Source: an uncultured Ileibacterium sp. (GTDB lineage Bacteria > Bacillota > Clostridia > Peptostreptococcales > Anaerovoracaceae). From it: a DNA stretch of 24,444 nucleotides. A model generated the notes under the pieces. The model was given only the letters and a program-made list of their open reading frames with translations. It had not been told where the DNA came from and searched no databases. Of this stretch, positions 8,448-16,217 are shown piece after piece. Both the position numbers and the translations under genes were made by a program. The first letter of the stretch is position 1, and every line of letters begins with the position of its first letter. Where the stretch lies: NCBI GenBank assembly GCA_902488835.1, contig CABTXQ010000016.1, forward strand, positions 1 through 24,444, in the 5' to 3' direction.

Positions 8448-9326
8448 ATGAACGAATTTATTCAATATCTTGAAAATGAGAAAAACAAGGCACCTAATAC
8501 TATTGTTGCATACGGTAGAGACATAAGAGCCTTTGACAGATATCTTAGGTCTCGTGATGTTGAATCTCTCCTAGACTGTCGCGAGAATGATGCCGTTAGC
8601 TATGTAATGGATTTAGGCAAAAAGAAGAAATCAGCATCCACTATTAACAGAAAAATTTCTTCTTTGAGACTTTATTTTGACTTCTATAAAGATCGCGGGG
8701 AAATAGACGTCAATCCATTTGATGATATCAAGACGGCAAAACCTGAGACTAGAGAAATTGAATTCTTGACGGTTGAGGAAATAGAACAACTTCTATCACT
8801 TCCCGATAACTCACATAAGGGTTATAGAGATAGAGCCTTACTTGAATTTATGTATGGAACGGGAGCGAGAGTTACAGAGGTAGTTAAACTAAGGTTCAGC
8901 GAAATCAATTTCAAGATGAACTTTGTAATGACAAGTGATGGAACAGAGGAGAAGAGGATCATTCCACTTGGCAAATACTGTAAAAAAGCACTCATCGAAT
9001 ATATTGATAATGCATATAATGCCGTTAAAGGAGATGTGAGACTTCCTGATGACTATGTCTTTATTAACTTCAGAGGGTCTCCGCTTACAAGGCAGGGAAT
9101 ATGGAAAATATTAAAAGAATACGGGGAAATTATGGGCATTAAAGATAAGATGACCCCTCAGACACTTCGTAATAGTTTTGCTGTTCATATACTACAGAAT
9201 GGAGGAGATCTTAAGAGCCTATCTGAACTCATGGGATTTGATGACATATCAGCAGGAATGGCATATCTTTCAGTTATTAAAGTAAGGGTCAGGGATGTGT
9301 ACAACAGATCTCATCCGCGCGCATGA
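8448..9326 (+). CDS. XerD-like tyrosine recombinase with substituted catalytic residues
   Basis: The 292-residue protein has the two-domain layout of XerC/XerD: an N-terminal SAM-like core-binding domain (EYLENEKNKAPNTIVAYGRD-like helices, about residues 1-85) and a C-terminal catalytic domain. Aligned by eye to E. coli XerD, Arg141 (R148), Arg241 (R247) and nucleophile Tyr273 (Y279) are kept. The catalytic Lys172 position is Gly165, His244 is Gln238 and His270 is Phe264. The usual HxLRH motif reads QTLRN and LGH reads MGF. Spacing between positions is preserved, so this is substitution and not misalignment. Reading frame and codon use look normal. It is therefore a conserved-position XerD relative that may be inactive for strand exchange, or act only as a DNA-binding protein. 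AGGGGG precedes the ATG. Confidence 0.85.
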   Translation: MNEFIQYLENEKNKAPNTIVAYGRDIRAFDRYLRSRDVESLLDCRENDAVSYVMDLGKKKKSASTINRKISSLRLYFDFYKDRGEIDVNPFDDIKTAKPETREIEFLTVEEIEQLLSLPDNSHKGYRDRALLEFMYGTGARVTEVVKLRFSEINFKMNFVMTSDGTEEKRIIPLGKYCKKALIEYIDNAYNAVKGDVRLPDDYVFINFRGSPLTRQGIWKILKEYGEIMGIKDKMTPQTLRNSFAVHILQNGGDLKSLSELMGFDDISAGMAYLSVIKVRVRDVYNRSHPRA

Positions 9327-9344
9327 GAAATTTCTAAAGAATTA

Positions 9345-9373
9345 TTGACTTGTTGCAACAGATATGATAAATT
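9345..9373 (+). promoter_or_regulatory. Putative promoter for rplS
   Basis: TTGACT (9345-9350), a 17-base spacer and TAAATT (9368-9373; four of six consensus bases). A TATGAT is also present at the wrong spacing. It lies upstream of the rplS leader, just after the xerD-like gene. Confidence 0.45.
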
Positions 9374-9374
9374 T

Positions 9375-9442
9375 GAGAGGTTATTACGGACGGTCCTCTG
9401 GTACTGATTGCATTATCAAGAACGTCTTGGAGAGGAAGGAGG
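9375..9442 (+). promoter_or_regulatory. rplS leader, possible L19 autoregulatory structure
   Basis: The hexamer GAGAGG occurs at 9375-9380 and again at 9430-9435, immediately before the AAGGAGG ribosome binding site. CCTCT at 9395-9399 can pair with either copy (five bases upstream, six downstream when TCCTCT/AGAGGA is counted). Such mutually exclusive pairing could expose or hide the start region. An L19 leader RNA family is known in Firmicutes; whether this matches its consensus was not tested. Confidence 0.4.
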
Positions 9443-9449
9443 AATAACG

Positions 9450-9791
9450 ATGAATATTTTAGATCAGATTACAGAAGAGTATAAGAAAACAGACATTCCT
9501 GAATTTTCTGTGGGAGATACGGTTAGAGTCCATATCAAAATTATTGAAGGACACAGAGAAAGAATTCAGGTTTTTGAAGGTTATGTTCTTAAGAAGCAGC
9601 ATGGTGGAATCAACGAGACATTTACGGTAAGGAGACTTTCTCAAGGAATCGGTGTTGAGAAGACATTCCCTGTTCATTCACCTAAGATTGAGAAAATCGA
9701 GCTGGTAAGCAAGGGTAAGGTAAGAAGGGCTAAGCTTAACTACATGCGTGAAAGAACTGGTAAGGCTGCTAGGATTAAGAAGGGCATATAA
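9450..9791 (+). CDS. rplS: 50S ribosomal protein L19
   Basis: L19 sits at the 30S-50S interface of the ribosome. The 113 residues carry all family hallmarks: IPEFSVGDTVRVHIKIIEG, the ERIQVFEGYVLKK strand pair, ETFTVRRLSQGIGVEKTFP, and the basic C-terminus KVRRAKLNYMRERTGKAARI. The ATG at 9450 follows a textbook GGAAGGAGG seven bases upstream; a 14-residue in-frame extension from 9408 would start before that site and inside the leader, so it is rejected. The usual rimM-trmD neighbours are absent upstream, but rbgA and rnhB follow as in B. subtilis. A terminator after the gene separates it from rbgA. Confidence 0.97.
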   Translation: MNILDQITEEYKKTDIPEFSVGDTVRVHIKIIEGHRERIQVFEGYVLKKQHGGINETFTVRRLSQGIGVEKTFPVHSPKIEKIELVSKGKVRRAKLNYMRERTGKAARIKKGI

Positions 9792-9820
9792 TCTTGTACC
9801 CATATAGATTATGACTGTTG

Positions 9821-9862
9821 ATGCATACTGAAGACTTTCGTCTATGGTATGCATTTTGTTTT
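9821..9862 (+). terminator. Rho-independent terminator after rplS
   Basis: ATGCATAC (9821-9828) pairs perfectly with GTATGCAT (9846-9853), with inner AGAC/GTCT pairing, a TTTC tetraloop and a TTTGTTTT tail. It lets L19 be made in excess of the downstream assembly GTPase. Confidence 0.88.
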
Positions 9863-9890
9863 ATCGATAAAAGAGAAGAGGTATAAGAGG

Positions 9891-10709
9891 ATGACTAATA
9901 TTAACTGGTATCCGGGACACATGAAGAAGACGAGAGAATTGATAGAAGAGAACCTTAAACTAGTAGATCTCGTTATAGAAATTCTTGATGCTAGAATACC
10001 TATTTCAAGTAAAAATCCTGTAATTAACAAGATTATAGAGAGAAAAGATCGTATAATCATCTTGAATAAACAAGACTTGTCAGATCTAAATAGGACATGG
10101 GAATGGGTTAAATATTTTGAAGATGAAGGGATTGATTCAGTCCAGTTGGATTCATCAAAGGGAAAGGGAATCGATAGCTTATATAGACTCCTTGATAAGC
10201 ATAAGTCAAAGAGGATGATGATCTTAGGAGTTCCGAACGTAGGAAAATCTTCACTCATCAACAGACTTTCAGGGAGAAAAAGCACAAGGATTGGTAATAA
10301 ACCGGGCGTTACCAAGGGTAAACAGTGGATAACGCTTGATAACGGGATGAATCTTCTTGATACGCCAGGAATACTATGGCCCAAATTTGAAGATCCCAAT
10401 GTCGGATTAAATCTCGCATTCTGCGGCAACATCAAGGATGAGGTGCTTAACATTCAGGATATCGGATATGAGCTAATAGGATTCCTAATAAGGGAATATC
10501 CTCATGAGTTCCGGGTAAGATATAAAATCACGGATATATCCGATGATGCACTTTACAATATGGAAGAGGTAGCGCGAAAACGTGGCTTTCTGATGCCCGG
10601 TAAACGTATAGACTATGAAAGGACGGCTAGAACAGTAATTGATGAATTTAGAGCTGGGAAGATAGGAAGAATTACTTTAGAAAAGGCACCATTAAAAGAA
10701 AATGAATAA
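9891..10709 (+). CDS. rbgA: Ribosome biogenesis GTPase RbgA/YlqF
   Basis: RbgA is a circularly permuted GTPase required for late 50S maturation in Bacillota. The motif order G4-G1-G3 is visible: NKQD at residues 59-62, GVPNVGKS at 113-120 and DTPG at 157-160, followed by the helical C-terminal ANTAR-like RNA-binding domain. The characteristic N-terminus INWYPGHMKKTRE is intact. The start at 9891 is chosen because AAGAGAAGAGG (9871-9881) precedes it; the in-frame ATG at 9849 falls within the terminator hairpin. Length is 272 residues, near the family norm. The 3' end overlaps the RNase H gene by eight bases, so the two are coupled. Confidence 0.94.
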   Translation: MTNINWYPGHMKKTRELIEENLKLVDLVIEILDARIPISSKNPVINKIIERKDRIIILNKQDLSDLNRTWEWVKYFEDEGIDSVQLDSSKGKGIDSLYRLLDKHKSKRMMILGVPNVGKSSLINRLSGRKSTRIGNKPGVTKGKQWITLDNGMNLLDTPGILWPKFEDPNVGLNLAFCGNIKDEVLNIQDIGYELIGFLIREYPHEFRVRYKITDISDDALYNMEEVARKRGFLMPGKRIDYERTARTVIDEFRAGKIGRITLEKAPLKENE

Positions 10710-11946
10710 AGAAGAAAAATTAAAGATAAATAAAGAGAAGTGGCATAAAATGCGTGAGCATGAGCTGGAACTTCACGATAAAGGCTTCAGGTATATCGGA
10801 GGAATAGACGAGGTTGGAAGGGGCCCGCTTGCAGGACCTGTCGTCTCCGCATGTGTTCTTCTCCCAAGAGACTGCGAGATACTCGGGGTAGACGATTCAA
10901 AGAAGCTGTCAGAGAATAAACGTAATGAACTTGATAAGATTATTAGGGAGAAGGCTATTTCATTTGGAATAGGTATCGCAACAAATGAAGAGATCGACGA
11001 GATCAATATTCTAAATGCGACAAAGCTCGCAATGAAACGTGCGGTAATCAATGCATCTCGGGAAGTTAAGCCGGATATCTTACTAATAGATGCAATAAAG
11101 CTAGATGATATTGATATAATTCAAGAATCTATCGTAAAAGGCGATGAGAAATATGCTTCTGTCGCTTCGGCTTCAATTATTGCAAAAGTTGCAAGGGATA
11201 GGTACATGGTAAAGATGGATGAGAAATATCCAGGCTACAGTTTCAAAAGCAATAAAGGCTATGGAACAAGAGCCCATTACGAGGGGATTTCAAGCCTAGG
11301 AATATGTCCAATTCACAGAAAGACGTTTCTAAAGACAGCAAAAAAGAATATAAACAAAATCAAGATGAAGAAAAAATACTATGCGGTAAAAAACGGAAGA
11401 AATAACGGGATATACGAAACCTGGGATGAATGTAAGAAAGAGGTAGATGGATATAAGGGAGCCAAATATAAGAGCTTCGGAACACTCGATGAAGCTAAGG
11501 AATATCTCGGTTATATTGAAGCGAAGGAGAATAGAGGTTACGAAGCATATGTCGACGGAAGCTATGATGAAGCGACGGGCAGGTATTCAGGTGCAGCTGT
11601 AATTATCCATAATAAAGAGGTGGTTAAAGAAATTGCAAAGAGTTTCTCTGATGATGAGGACGGCAAGCTCAGAAATGTATCAGGTGAGATAGAAGGCTCC
11701 ATCCTTGCGATAGAATATGCCCTAAATAATGGCATTGAAGAGATATCAATATTCCACGATTACTCGGGTATAGGTAAATGGGCTGACGATGAGTGGAAGG
11801 CGAATCTACCAAAGACAATAAGGTATAAAGAATACGTGAGAGAATCAAGAAAAAAATTGAAGATTAACTTTGTTAAGGTGAAAGGACATTCAGGCAATAA
11901 ATATAACGAGATGGCAGATAAACTGGCAAGAGATGTACTGAAATAA
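10702..11946 (+). CDS. rnhB: RNase HII - viroplasmin - RNase HI fusion protein
   Basis: A single uninterrupted frame carries three domains. Residues 1 to about 215 are RNase HII, with the catalytic set Asp36-Glu37 in GIDEVGRG, Asp130 in LLIDAIKL and Asp148 in VKGDEKY, the last two 18 residues apart as in E. coli RnhB. Residues about 224-270 are a viroplasmin/caulimovirus VI RNA-DNA hybrid-binding domain (KKYYAVKNGRNNGIYETW, then YKSFGTLDEA). Residues about 280-414 are RNase HI, with Asp285 (YVDGS), Glu329, Asp353 (FHDYSG), His396 (KGHSG) and Asp406 (MADKLA). All catalytic residues of both nucleases are present, so both activities are plausible: ribonucleotide excision plus removal of long RNA-DNA hybrids. 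A stand-alone RNase HII has about 200-260 residues. Its place after rbgA is the standard rnhB position. It is translationally coupled to rbgA by an eight-base overlap. Confidence 0.93.
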   Translation: MNKEEKLKINKEKWHKMREHELELHDKGFRYIGGIDEVGRGPLAGPVVSACVLLPRDCEILGVDDSKKLSENKRNELDKIIREKAISFGIGIATNEEIDEINILNATKLAMKRAVINASREVKPDILLIDAIKLDDIDIIQESIVKGDEKYASVASASIIAKVARDRYMVKMDEKYPGYSFKSNKGYGTRAHYEGISSLGICPIHRKTFLKTAKKNINKIKMKKKYYAVKNGRNNGIYETWDECKKEVDGYKGAKYKSFGTLDEAKEYLGYIEAKENRGYEAYVDGSYDEATGRYSGAAVIIHNKEVVKEIAKSFSDDEDGKLRNVSGEIEGSILAIEYALNNGIEEISIFHDYSGIGKWADDEWKANLPKTIRYKEYVRESRKKLKINFVKVKGHSGNKYNEMADKLARDVLK

Positions 11947-11957
11947 TTTGAATCATA

Positions 11958-11966
11958 TGATATAAT
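11958..11966 (+). promoter_or_regulatory. Extended -10 promoter of the folD operon
   Basis: A perfect extended -10, TGATATAAT, ends only eight bases before the folD ATG at 11975. The expected transcription start would fall at or within a few bases of that ATG. The -35 region is poor, as is common for extended -10 promoters. Confidence 0.65.
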
Positions 11967-11974
11967 AAAAAATC

Positions 11975-12850
11975 ATGGAAAAAGAAATTAAAGGGATTCC
12001 CGTTAGGGAAAAAATTGAAAAAACACTGAGTGAAGATATTTCAAAACTCAAAACATTAAATATTGTGCCGAAGGTAGCTACTATTAGAGTGGGTACCGAT
12101 TCGGGACAAATTTTTTATGAAAAAGCAATAACTAAGAGGGCCGATAAATATGGGATCTTTACAGAGAATATTGTATTTGACGAATATGTAAATGAGGAAG
12201 TGATAGAGGAAAAGATAAGAGCCCTTAATGAGGACGATGATATTCATGGGATTATAGTCTTTATGCCACTTCCTAAGCATATTGACAGCATGAGAATATC
12301 GAGCTTGATAAGCCCAAGCAAAGATATTGATGCGATAACAGATATATCTTACGCTAGGTTATTGAGCGGAAGAGATAGAGAGAATACTTTTTTCGCCTGC
12401 ACTGCAGAATCATGCATGGAAATCCTCAAAAACAATGGATATGATGTAAGTGGCAAGAGGGTCACGATCTTCGGTAGGAGCCTTAGAGTAGGTAAGCCTC
12501 TTATGCTTATGATGATGAATGATAATGCGACAGTTACTGTTTGTCATACGAAGACATTAGAAGAAGATGCTATATCTTTATCAAAAAATGCAGATATCGT
12601 AATACTCGCTACCGGGAATACTGGAGGATATGATAGAAGATTCTTTAAAGACGGACAGATGGTAGTAGACGTAGGAACGGGAGTCGGTAAAGACGGGAAG
12701 ATTGCCGGGGATCTCAATGTTTCGGATCTCATGGATTCTGGAATTGATATCAGATATACGCCGGTACCTGGAGGTGTAGGAGCAGTCACTACAACGATTT
12801 TACTTAGGAATGTGGTGAAGGCCGCAAGAAATAATATAAAAAATATTTAG
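11975..12850 (+). CDS. folD: FolD-family methylenetetrahydrofolate dehydrogenase with altered catalytic site
   Basis: FolD normally oxidises 5,10-methylene-THF and then hydrolyses methenyl-THF to 10-formyl-THF. The family frame is clear: the VGTDSGQIFYEK segment, PLPKHID, KDIDAI, a Rossmann NAD(P) site with GRSLRVGKP, and the closing YTPVPGGVGAVTT. Against E. coli FolD, Tyr50 is kept as Tyr48 and Asp121 as Asp119, but the key Lys54 is Ile52 and Gln98 is Phe96. Loss of the corresponding lysine in the human enzyme abolishes cyclohydrolase while dehydrogenase persists, and yeast MTD1, which lacks the lysine, is a dehydrogenase only. This protein may therefore be monofunctional; that is inference. 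No ribosome binding site precedes the ATG. It heads an operon with the alarmone synthetase, valS, folC and glyA. Confidence 0.86.
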   Translation: MEKEIKGIPVREKIEKTLSEDISKLKTLNIVPKVATIRVGTDSGQIFYEKAITKRADKYGIFTENIVFDEYVNEEVIEEKIRALNEDDDIHGIIVFMPLPKHIDSMRISSLISPSKDIDAITDISYARLLSGRDRENTFFACTAESCMEILKNNGYDVSGKRVTIFGRSLRVGKPLMLMMMNDNATVTVCHTKTLEEDAISLSKNADIVILATGNTGGYDRRFFKDGQMVVDVGTGVGKDGKIAGDLNVSDLMDSGIDIRYTPVPGGVGAVTTTILLRNVVKAARNNIKNI

Positions 12851-12870
12851 TTAAAAAAAGAGGTGGTAAA

Positions 12871-13548
12871 ATGCCGGTAAGCAGAATGACCATTACAGAT
12901 ATTTCATATGAAGATATTAGAAGAGAGCTTGTCTTTGATAAGACTTTACAAGATGAAATAGATGATATCAATCTAACTTATAGATCTGCAATCAAAGAGG
13001 TGACTACAAAACTTGAGATATTGAGTGATAATTTTGAGATGCAGAATGAATACATGCCGATTCATCATATAGAATCAAGGCTTAAGACCATAGATAGTCT
13101 CGTGAAAAAGGCAGAAAGATACGGGATACCGGATCCTCTTAAGAACCTTAAGCGAGTGAGAAAAGAGGTTTATGATATTGCAGGTGTTAGAGTAATTTGC
13201 AATTACAGGATGGATATTTATGCTATCTCAAGGCTTCTACTCAAACAGTCAGATGTTAAGCTTATAAGGGTTAAGGACTATTGTGAAAATCCGAAGAAAA
13301 CGGGATACAGGAGCTTACATGTTGTTATATTGATACCCGTTTTTCTCGTAAAAGAGATAGTCAATGTTCCAGTAGAACTTCAGTTCCGAAGTATTGCCAT
13401 GGATACATGGGCTACGCTTGAACATGAGTTGAGATATAAGAATAACGGGGAACTTTCGGATGATATAAAGGTTAATCTCAAGAATTGCGCAAATATGCTT
13501 GCGGATATAGATGAGCAGATGGAAGAAATAAGAAGGCAGGTTTTGTAA
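12871..13548 (+). CDS. Small alarmone synthetase, GTP pyrophosphokinase family (RelQ/RelP type)
   Basis: Transfers pyrophosphate from ATP to GDP or GTP to make (p)ppGpp. The 225 residues hold only the synthetase domain, with no HD hydrolase and no TGS or ACT regulatory domains, as in RelP (YwaC) and RelQ (YjbM). Visible motifs are DIAGVRVICNY, the VKDYCENPKKTGYRSLH substrate-binding stretch, the VPVELQFRSIAMDTWATLEHELRYK active-site strand with its catalytic glutamate, and a helical C-terminus (NLKNCANMLADIDEQMEEIRRQV) that in RelQ supports tetramer formation. RelP and RelQ cannot be told apart safely. AGAGGTGG precedes the ATG. It lies between folD and valS with one base before valS, so alarmone production is tied to an operon for tRNA charging and one-carbon supply. 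Confidence 0.9.
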   Translation: MPVSRMTITDISYEDIRRELVFDKTLQDEIDDINLTYRSAIKEVTTKLEILSDNFEMQNEYMPIHHIESRLKTIDSLVKKAERYGIPDPLKNLKRVRKEVYDIAGVRVICNYRMDIYAISRLLLKQSDVKLIRVKDYCENPKKTGYRSLHVVILIPVFLVKEIVNVPVELQFRSIAMDTWATLEHELRYKNNGELSDDIKVNLKNCANMLADIDEQMEEIRRQVL

Positions 13549-13549
13549 T

Positions 13550-16201
13550 ATGAATAAGAATTACAACCCAAAGGAATTTGAAGACAGAATTTACAAAATG
13601 TGGGAAGAAAAAGGCGGTTTCTATGCTGATGTTGATAGGTCAAAGGAGCCTTTCTGCATTGTTATGCCACCACCAAATATAACAGGTCAACTTCACATGG
13701 GACACGCACTAGATCATACCCTTCAAGACACCTTAATAAGATGGAAGAGGATGCAGGGATATAGTGCCCTTTGGCTTCCAGGAAGCGATCACGCAAGCAT
13801 TGCTACGGAGGTAAAGGTAAATAACAAGCTTATAGAAGAGACCGGGAAGGATAAGAAGGATATCGGAAGGGAAGAATTCCTCAAAAGAGCTTGGGCATGG
13901 AAGGAAGAGTATGGCGGAAAGATTACAGAGCAGTGTAGAAAACTAGGGGACTCATGCGACTGGAGAAGAGAGCGGTTCACCATGGATGAAGGCTGCAATA
14001 ACGCCGTTAAGACCTTCTTCATCGACCTATATAAGAAGGGGCAAATCTACAGAGGAAACAGATTAGTCAACTGGTGTCCTTGCTGCGGTACAACTCTATC
14101 CGATGCGGAAGTTGAACATAGAGATATTGATGGTAAATACTGGTATTTTAGATATAAAGGACTAGATGGAGGAGATGGAATTGTAGTCGCTACATCAAGA
14201 CCTGAGACGATGTTTGGAGACGTTGCGATTGCAGTAAGCCCTGAAGATGAAAGGTATAAGGACCTTGTCGGCAAGAAGGTCATACTTCCAATAGTTGAAA
14301 GGGAGATTCCTGTTATTGAAGACCCATATCCGGATAGAGATAAGGGAACTGGAGCTGTAAAGATTACACCGGCACATGATTTTAACGACTTTGAAGTCGG
14401 AGAGAGACACGAACTTGAAGTCCTTCAGTGTATAGATAAAGATGGAAAGATGACCGCCCTTGCAGGCAAGTACGAGGGAATGGATAGGTACGAATGCCGT
14501 AAAGCTTGGGTTAAAGACCTTGAAATCAAGGGGTATCTTGTGAAGACGGAAAAAGTTGTAATCCCTGCAGGTGAATGCTACAGGTGTCATACAACAGTTG
14601 AACCCATGATATCAGATCAGTGGTTTGTCAAGATGGATGAGCTTGCAAAGCCTGCAATTGAAGCGGTAGAGTCCGGAAAAATCATACATGTACCAAAGAG
14701 GTTTGAGAAGATATATCTCAAATGGCTATATGATATCCACGATTGGTGCATATCAAGGCAGCTTTGGTGGGGACATAGAATTCCAGCTTACTACTGCGAT
14801 GAATGCGGAGAAATTACAGTTGCTTCAGAGATGCCAGCTAAGTGTCCTAAATGTGGCTCAAATTCACTGCATCAGGATGAAGACGTCCTGGATACCTGGT
14901 TCAGCTCTGCACTTTGGCCTTTTTCAACACTCGGTTGGCCTGATAAAACTGAGGAGCTTGAATATTATTATCCAAATAGTGTTATGGTTACGGGATATGA
15001 CATATTATTCTTCTGGGTAATAAGAATGGTATTCTCCGGATGTGAGGTTATGAAGGAACCTCCTTTCAAATACGTATTTCTTCATGGTCTTGTTAGAGAT
15101 GAAGAGGGAAGGAAGATGAGCAAGTCACTCGGAAATGGCATTGACCCGCTTGAAGTCATCGACCAGGTCGGGGCGGACGCTCTTAGATTCATGCTTTGCA
15201 CTGGTATTACGCCTGGTAATGATATGAGGTTCATAAAAAGCAAACTCGAAGCTTCAAGAAATTTCGCGAACAAGCTCTGGAACGCATCGAGATTCACCAT
15301 CATGAATCTTCAAGATGAAGATGGAAACGTACTGCCTATGGCTTCATCAGATTCCGTTTCATATAGCGATGAGGACAAGTGGATGCTATCTTCACTAAAT
15401 GAAGGAATCAAGGTGATAACAGAACACCTGGAGAAGTTCGAACTCGGAATCGCAGGACAGAAAATATATGACTTAATTTGGAACGAGTACTGTGACTGGT
15501 ATATAGAGCTAATCAAGAGAAGATTATACGGTAATGATGAGGATGATAAAAAGTCAGCAAGATACGTGCTTCTAAGATCACTTAGAACACTTCTAAAATT
15601 GCTACATCCTTTCATGCCATTTATTACGGAAGAAATCTGGGGATACCTGCCAAAAGAAGGTAATGAAGGAAGTATGCTTATTGATGAGAGCTGGCCTTCA
15701 TACGAAAACATTGAATGGGATGACTCAGTAGCAAGGATTGAGCTACTTAAGGAAGTTGTGAAGACAATAAGGAATATAAGAGCAGAAGCGGATACTCCTC
15801 CATCAAGGAAACTAAATCTTATAGTTGTAACGGATGAAATCGAGGATGAAATAAGAGCACTTTCCGAATACATAAGAAGCCTTGCCAATGTAAGGAATAT
15901 CGAGATAATTAAGGACAAGACAAAAGCCCCAAAAGACGTAATGAGCGGAGTCATAGATAAAGCTCTGATCTTAATACCTATGGAGGACCTTGTTGACTTT
16001 GAAGCTGAGATATCGAGACTCGAAGCTGAGAAAAAGAGGCTTGAATCAGAGGTAATTAGAGTAGAAAATAAGCTAAAAAATAAGAACTTTGTTGACAAGG
16101 CACCGAAGAAAATAGTCGATGAAGAAAGAGCAAAGGGCGAGAAGTATAAGGACATGCTCAGTAAGGTCGAAAGCAGACTTAACTCGATGAAGAAAAACTG
16201 A
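13550..16201 (+). CDS. valS: Valyl-tRNA synthetase
   Basis: Class I synthetase that charges tRNA-Val. Domains in order: Rossmann fold with the HIGH signature as HMGH (residues 49-52, after PPPNITGQL), the editing CP1 domain with ATSRPETMFGD, two Cys-rich zinc-like knuckles (NWCPCCGTTL and YYCDECGE...CPKCGS), DVLDTWFSSALWPFSTLGW, the KMSKS loop at 522-526, the anticodon-binding helical domain, and the C-terminal coiled coil (about 810-880) that contacts tRNA. The length of 883 is typical. The ATG lies one base after the alarmone synthetase stop. There is no T-box leader, because there is no room for one; regulation must come from the folD promoter or internal signals. Confidence 0.97.
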   Translation: MNKNYNPKEFEDRIYKMWEEKGGFYADVDRSKEPFCIVMPPPNITGQLHMGHALDHTLQDTLIRWKRMQGYSALWLPGSDHASIATEVKVNNKLIEETGKDKKDIGREEFLKRAWAWKEEYGGKITEQCRKLGDSCDWRRERFTMDEGCNNAVKTFFIDLYKKGQIYRGNRLVNWCPCCGTTLSDAEVEHRDIDGKYWYFRYKGLDGGDGIVVATSRPETMFGDVAIAVSPEDERYKDLVGKKVILPIVEREIPVIEDPYPDRDKGTGAVKITPAHDFNDFEVGERHELEVLQCIDKDGKMTALAGKYEGMDRYECRKAWVKDLEIKGYLVKTEKVVIPAGECYRCHTTVEPMISDQWFVKMDELAKPAIEAVESGKIIHVPKRFEKIYLKWLYDIHDWCISRQLWWGHRIPAYYCDECGEITVASEMPAKCPKCGSNSLHQDEDVLDTWFSSALWPFSTLGWPDKTEELEYYYPNSVMVTGYDILFFWVIRMVFSGCEVMKEPPFKYVFLHGLVRDEEGRKMSKSLGNGIDPLEVIDQVGADALRFMLCTGITPGNDMRFIKSKLEASRNFANKLWNASRFTIMNLQDEDGNVLPMASSDSVSYSDEDKWMLSSLNEGIKVITEHLEKFELGIAGQKIYDLIWNEYCDWYIELIKRRLYGNDEDDKKSARYVLLRSLRTLLKLLHPFMPFITEEIWGYLPKEGNEGSMLIDESWPSYENIEWDDSVARIELLKEVVKTIRNIRAEADTPPSRKLNLIVVTDEIEDEIRALSEYIRSLANVRNIEIIKDKTKAPKDVMSGVIDKALILIPMEDLVDFEAEISRLEAEKKRLESEVIRVENKLKNKNFVDKAPKKIVDEERAKGEKYKDMLSKVESRLNSMKKN

Positions 16202-16217
16202 TAGATGGTGATGACTC

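Noticed and set aside
9842..10453. Open frame of about 200 codons on the - strand inside rbgA
   Set aside because: Antisense shadow; rbgA motifs on the + strand are unambiguous.
13549..13550. T-box riboswitch expected before valS
   Set aside because: There is one base between the preceding stop and the valS ATG, so no leader can exist here.
15310..16155. Long open frame of about 280 codons on the - strand
   Set aside because: It lies wholly inside valS, is rich in Ser/Leu/Ile as expected of an antisense shadow, and has no family motif or ribosome binding site.
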